Shown: one piece after another, positions 61,546 to 64,000 of the stretch
Numbering within the stretch: the first letter of the stretch is position 1
Layout: each line of letters begins with the position of its first letter
DNA from: Halobacteriales archaeon QS_4_62_28
Lineage (GTDB): Archaea > Halobacteriota > Halobacteria > Halobacteriales > Haloarculaceae
Length of the DNA: 64,000 bases
NCBI GenBank assembly: GCA_003021685.1
Contig: PXRO01000027.1
Location: 1 to 64,000, forward strand
Direction of reading: 5' to 3'
Position numbers and translations under genes: made by a program
Notes under the pieces: generated by a model
The model's database searches: none
What the model saw: the letters and a program-made list of their open reading frames with translations, nothing else
What the model was told of the DNA's origin: nothing

Positions 61546-62214
61546 ATGCCCAATACGAAAGAGACAACTACGCTTGCTCTGGAGTATCCCTTCCCAGATG
61601 AGCGTGTCTTTCGATATCAAGCGATGCAGGATGGCCTTTCGCGTCTGATTGAAGAGCCGTACGACGAGTTCACTATCGGACAGCTCGCTGAGATGGTAGA
61701 CGGGAATCAGGCGACCGTCTCGAAGACCGTCAAACTGCTCAAACAACTGGGCGTCGTTCAGACTCGGAAAGAGGGCCGTAAACAGTACGTGAGTATCCAC
61801 CGTGACCGACTCACAAAACCCGACCCGGTCCTGTCTATACCCCAGTCCGATTTTCACAAACCTGTCCGGACCTTCGTCAACAGAGTACAGGAAGAAATTG
61901 GTCACCTCGTCGGCGTCCTGCTCTTCGGCAGCGTTGCGCGAGGCACGGCCGACCGCGTTAGCGATATAGACCTTCTTGTCTTCGTCGAAGGCGACAAGAC
62001 ACGGGCTCGCCGAACTGTCCAGTCGATCGTGAACTCCCTCCAAGGGACGACGTTCGACGGTAACCGCTACACGTTTGAGGCGCTCGTTGAGACGACTGAG
62101 AGCGCGGAGCGGATCGGTGACCGGCTTCGCCAGCAGTTCGACGAGGGACTGATACTGATCGGGTCAGACCAGTTGTCCGATATTCGCGCGGAGGTGTACG
62201 CGAATGGAGAATGA
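61546..62214 (+). CDS. HTH-nucleotidyltransferase (MNT) antitoxin
   Basis: A 222-residue protein. Residues 40-85 are a winged HTH (EFTIGQLAEMVDGNQATVSK, VKLLKQLGVVQTRKEGRKQY). Residues 110-190 form a minimal nucleotidyltransferase with the GSx10DxD motif in GVLLFGSVARGTADRVSDID, LLVFVEGDK. In known MNT-HEPN modules the MNT partner neutralises the HEPN ribonuclease by adding AMP. The HEPN gene overlaps its end by 11 bases. Upstream palindrome indicates autoregulation. Confidence 0.85.
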   Translation: MPNTKETTTLALEYPFPDERVFRYQAMQDGLSRLIEEPYDEFTIGQLAEMVDGNQATVSKTVKLLKQLGVVQTRKEGRKQYVSIHRDRLTKPDPVLSIPQSDFHKPVRTFVNRVQEEIGHLVGVLLFGSVARGTADRVSDIDLLVFVEGDKTRARRTVQSIVNSLQGTTFDGNRYTFEALVETTESAERIGDRLRQQFDEGLILIGSDQLSDIRAEVYANGE

Positions 62215-62689
62215 CTCAGTCATCGACGCACTAGAAGCCGCCGAGCACAGTTTCGAGCAAGCACCCCAGAATGTCGAGGAAGGGCTCAACGTCGAGGACG
62301 CAGAACTCGTACAGTTGCGTCGGGCGTGCCGCCTCCTTGCCGCTGCGTCCTGTCTCTTAGACGACGGGTACTATACAGTCGTCATTGAATCGTCGTTCGT
62401 CACTATCGAGCGAACGATTCAGTTCCGACTCATTCACGACGGTGCGATGTCTGGGTCTGAAGTCATCAGTAACCACCGTCGGCTCTATCAGCGCGGTGCC
62501 GAAATCGGGCTTTACAGTGATTCGTTTGCTGGCGATCTTGCCGAACTCTGGAACCAGAACCGGACCAAGACGTACTACCGACTCGGTATAGCGACCAAGT
62601 CACAAGCAGAAGCGATGCAGAACCTTGCGCGAGAGATACACCGACACCTCGTTGACGGAAGCCAGGTTCCCTACGAGTGTATCTGTTAG
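62204..62689 (+). CDS. HEPN-type protein, probable toxin partner
   Basis: A 161-residue helical protein. Family look: ELVQLRRACRLLAAASCLLD, GYYTVVIESSFVTIERTIQF, and near the C-terminus the LWNQNRTKTYYRLGIATKSQ block found in HEPN proteins of haloarchaea. The canonical RX4-6H ribonuclease motif is not clear: the R-T-K-T-Y-Y stretch lacks the His in register. It may be catalytically altered or use a variant active site. Coupled to the MNT gene by an 11-base overlap. Confidence 0.78.
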   Translation: MENDSVIDALEAAEHSFEQAPQNVEEGLNVEDAELVQLRRACRLLAAASCLLDDGYYTVVIESSFVTIERTIQFRLIHDGAMSGSEVISNHRRLYQRGAEIGLYSDSFAGDLAELWNQNRTKTYYRLGIATKSQAEAMQNLAREIHRHLVDGSQVPYECIC

Positions 62690-63256
62690 GTTTTGCCCGA
62701 TAGAGTTTCCCTCCGAACCCCTCGGTTGTCGGTTGGCCCGGTCATCCCGTGTTGGCAACTTTGTAACCGACCAATTGTATGGGTCTACCGCAACTGGCCT
62801 TCGACGAGGTCCGGTATCGCAATCCGACGACGGAAGTGGTGAAGTACTGGATCGTGGTCGGGTCCAATTCTTCCCGGGCATCGTTGAGGTTCTCAATTGG
62901 TCGGCAGAGTGAGCCGACGAGGGCATGAACTTTGGAGTAGCTGGGGCCCTCTAGTTCGGCTTTTGCGTCACGGCTGGCACCTCCCGTCCTCAAGCGCAGA
63001 GCAGCGCTTTTCGGGACAGTCGATTTCGCAACCGCGGAACTCGCAGATGGGCGAAGTTCGATCAACGGCGTTCGAGCGAATGCTTAATTCGACCACCTCC
63101 ATTCCCTCACAGAATCGCAAGACAGCGGAGACCCGCGCTTGCGATCCTGTTGAACTCCCTTCTGCGAGGGAGTAATCTTGAGCCCGAAAATGGCGAATAC
63201 GGCCGTATCAGCATCTGCACCTTGCGGTCGTGAACCCTTGTTACGGCGGAGAAACG
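62690..63256. other. Accessory intergenic stretch, decayed coding DNA
   Basis: About 570 bases. A minus-strand frame 62742-63065 (107 codons, with ELEGPSYSKVHALVGSLCRP, IENLNDAREELDPTTIQYF) looks partly coding and could be the decayed end of an unknown gene, but no family is recognised and no good start exists. Nothing else was seen. Confidence 0.4.
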
Positions 63257-63282
63257 GTAGTGGACTCGCCGGGATTTGAACC
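63257..63282. repeat. Duplicate of the tRNA-Ala 3' end (attachment-like)
   Basis: 26 bases identical to 63390-63415: the last 22 bases of the tRNA-Ala gene plus four beyond. The stretch then continues into an imperfect inverted copy ending near 63350 (GGTTCAAATCCGGGCG on the plus strand). Such fragments of tRNA 3' ends mark sites where integrative elements entered or left. Confidence 0.7.
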
Positions 63283-63393
63283 AGAGGAAGACGGTCGCCT
63301 CGCTACGCTCTGCGTTGCGACTTCCAGGGGTTCAAATCCGGGCGTCGACATACAACATGTGCCGCTCGCGAGTGTGCTCGCGGCAAAATGTAG

Positions 63394-63465
63394 TGGACTC
63401 GCCGGGATTTGAACCCGGGGCCTTCCCCGTGCCAGGGGGATGATCTACCACTGATCTACGAGCCC
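63394..63465 (-). tRNA. tRNA-Ala (GGC anticodon)
   Basis: The minus strand folds as a 72-base tRNA: acceptor GGGCTCG paired with CGAGTCC and discriminator A, D-arm with GTAGATCAGTGGTAGATC, anticodon loop CTGGCAC (anticodon GGC) on a CCCC/GGGG stem, and T-arm CCGGGTTCAAATCCCGG. The 3' CCA is not encoded. Promoter TATA-like AATAAAA within GGGTTTTATTAAACCC (63487-63502) lies about 30 bases upstream. Confidence 0.93.
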
Positions 63466-63692
63466 TCTCGTCGTATCGTACCCAACGGGTTTTATTAAAC
63501 CCATCGAACCGGTGTAGCGGTGTGAGACGGTGGCGTTCGTCACGACAGGCGCGCCGTAACGAATAAAAGCATCGAGTGTGTTTCCCACTGCAGGCACGCG
63601 CCGCCCGGGGTTGGGTAGGATATGCACGAGAGCAATGGTCGTCGTATCACGGCGACCGAACAGCGTCGAACAGTCGCTTACAGGAGGACATA

Positions 63693-64000
63693 ATGCGTGG
63701 GCAGACGACGCTCGATTTCGCGACCGGGACGGTCATCTTCCTCTTGAGTCTGATCTTCGTATTCTCGTTCGTTCCGGGTATTCTCCAGCCGTTTACCGGG
63801 ACACAGCAGGCCGAACCGGTTGTGGCCAACCGCGCCGCTGACCGACTGGTCGAGGGCGGGTTGGGGTCGCCGGACCGCCCGTACGCCCTCAACCAGACGT
63901 GTACGGTCGAATTCTTCAACGACAACGCACCGAGCGGCTGCAACTACCAGGGAACTGACCTGAACGACAGGGTCGGCCTCACCGACCGGACTAATCTAAA
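63693..64000 (+). CDS. Prepilin-like secreted protein, N-terminal part
   Basis: The gene runs off the right edge; 102 codons are present. The start MRGQTTLDFATGTVIFLLSL followed by IFVFSF is a class III (PibD-type) signal: basic residue, Gly before the cleavage site, Gln-Thr-Thr-Leu-Asp and a hydrophobic helix. The mature part is polar with Cys in NQTCTVEFFNDNAPSGCNY, exposed outside. Haloarchaeal PilB3-PilC3 loci are normally followed by several such proteins. Shine-Dalgarno AGGAGGAC ends six bases before the ATG. Confidence 0.8.
   Translation, partial: MRGQTTLDFATGTVIFLLSLIFVFSFVPGILQPFTGTQQAEPVVANRAADRLVEGGLGSPDRPYALNQTCTVEFFNDNAPSGCNYQGTDLNDRVGLTDRTNL

Noticed and set aside
63257-63350. 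Second tRNA gene upstream of tRNA-Ala
   Set aside because: Only the 3' end (T-arm and acceptor 3' strand) is present; there is no anticodon arm or 5' acceptor strand.

Overview
The window is a piece of a haloarchaeal (class Halobacteria) chromosome. The evidence is high GC with strong third-position GC bias, very acidic proteins, TATA boxes 25-34 nt before many starts (leaderless promoters), and archaeal markers: the L11 / L1-L10-L12 gene cluster, Elp3, RqcH, Trm112-like, PibD-type prepilin signals, a two-subunit 2-oxoacid:ferredoxin oxidoreductase and many haloarchaea-only small proteins. I cannot fix the genus from sequence alone.

Layout. 0-10 kb is mixed core and decayed DNA: the end of an EamA permease, an ISH8-type transposase remnant, a zinc-ribbon protein, PadR regulator, AI-2E permease, MgtC-like protein, class III aminotransferase, then an AT-rich lipoprotein gene, an IS5-family insertion sequence killed by an in-frame stop, and a frameshifted TrkA-like gene. 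10-26 kb is conserved core: MutY, Yip1, an S1/OB/DHH-like protein without the DHH signature, cupin, Elp3, an FAD oxidoreductase, RqcH, ribosomal proteins L11, L1, L10, L12 and a TctA-like permease. 26-52 kb is core metabolism: CysS, CbiX with its DR2241 partner, PurA, the CoxA-type oxidase with small membrane partners, acetyl-CoA synthetase, methylmalonyl-CoA mutase, CBS-ParB, TrkA-DHH, Lrp, KorAB, acyl-CoA dehydrogenase, O-methyltransferase and redoxin. 52.5-54.7 kb holds two adjacent cassettes with matching ends but different cargo (a broken APH-type kinase and a SpoT-like HD hydrolase). 54.7-61 kb has an Lrp-aminotransferase operon and the PilB/PilC pilus pair. 61-63.5 kb is an accessory patch with an MNT-HEPN toxin-antitoxin operon and a tRNA-Ala with a nearby duplicate of its 3' end. 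A prepilin-like gene runs off the right edge.

How genes work together. Carbon and energy functions dominate 36-51 kb: acetate activation, 2-oxoacid oxidation, acyl-CoA oxidation, propionyl/methylmalonyl-CoA conversion and the terminal oxidase. 16-25 kb serves translation (tRNA wobble modification, stalled-ribosome rescue, ribosomal stalk). The pilus ATPase and membrane protein fit with the prepilin-like protein at the right edge.

The most unusual signals are repeats. An approximately 80-bp palindromic element occurs five times between genes. Two further unrelated palindromes of the same size occur, one of which supplies the last codons and the stop of a CBS-ParB gene. A stop-plus-TACTG motif recurs at gene ends. 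The paired cargo cassettes at 52.5-54.7 kb are the best candidate for an undescribed mobile system. No CRISPR array, rRNA or intact transposase gene was found.
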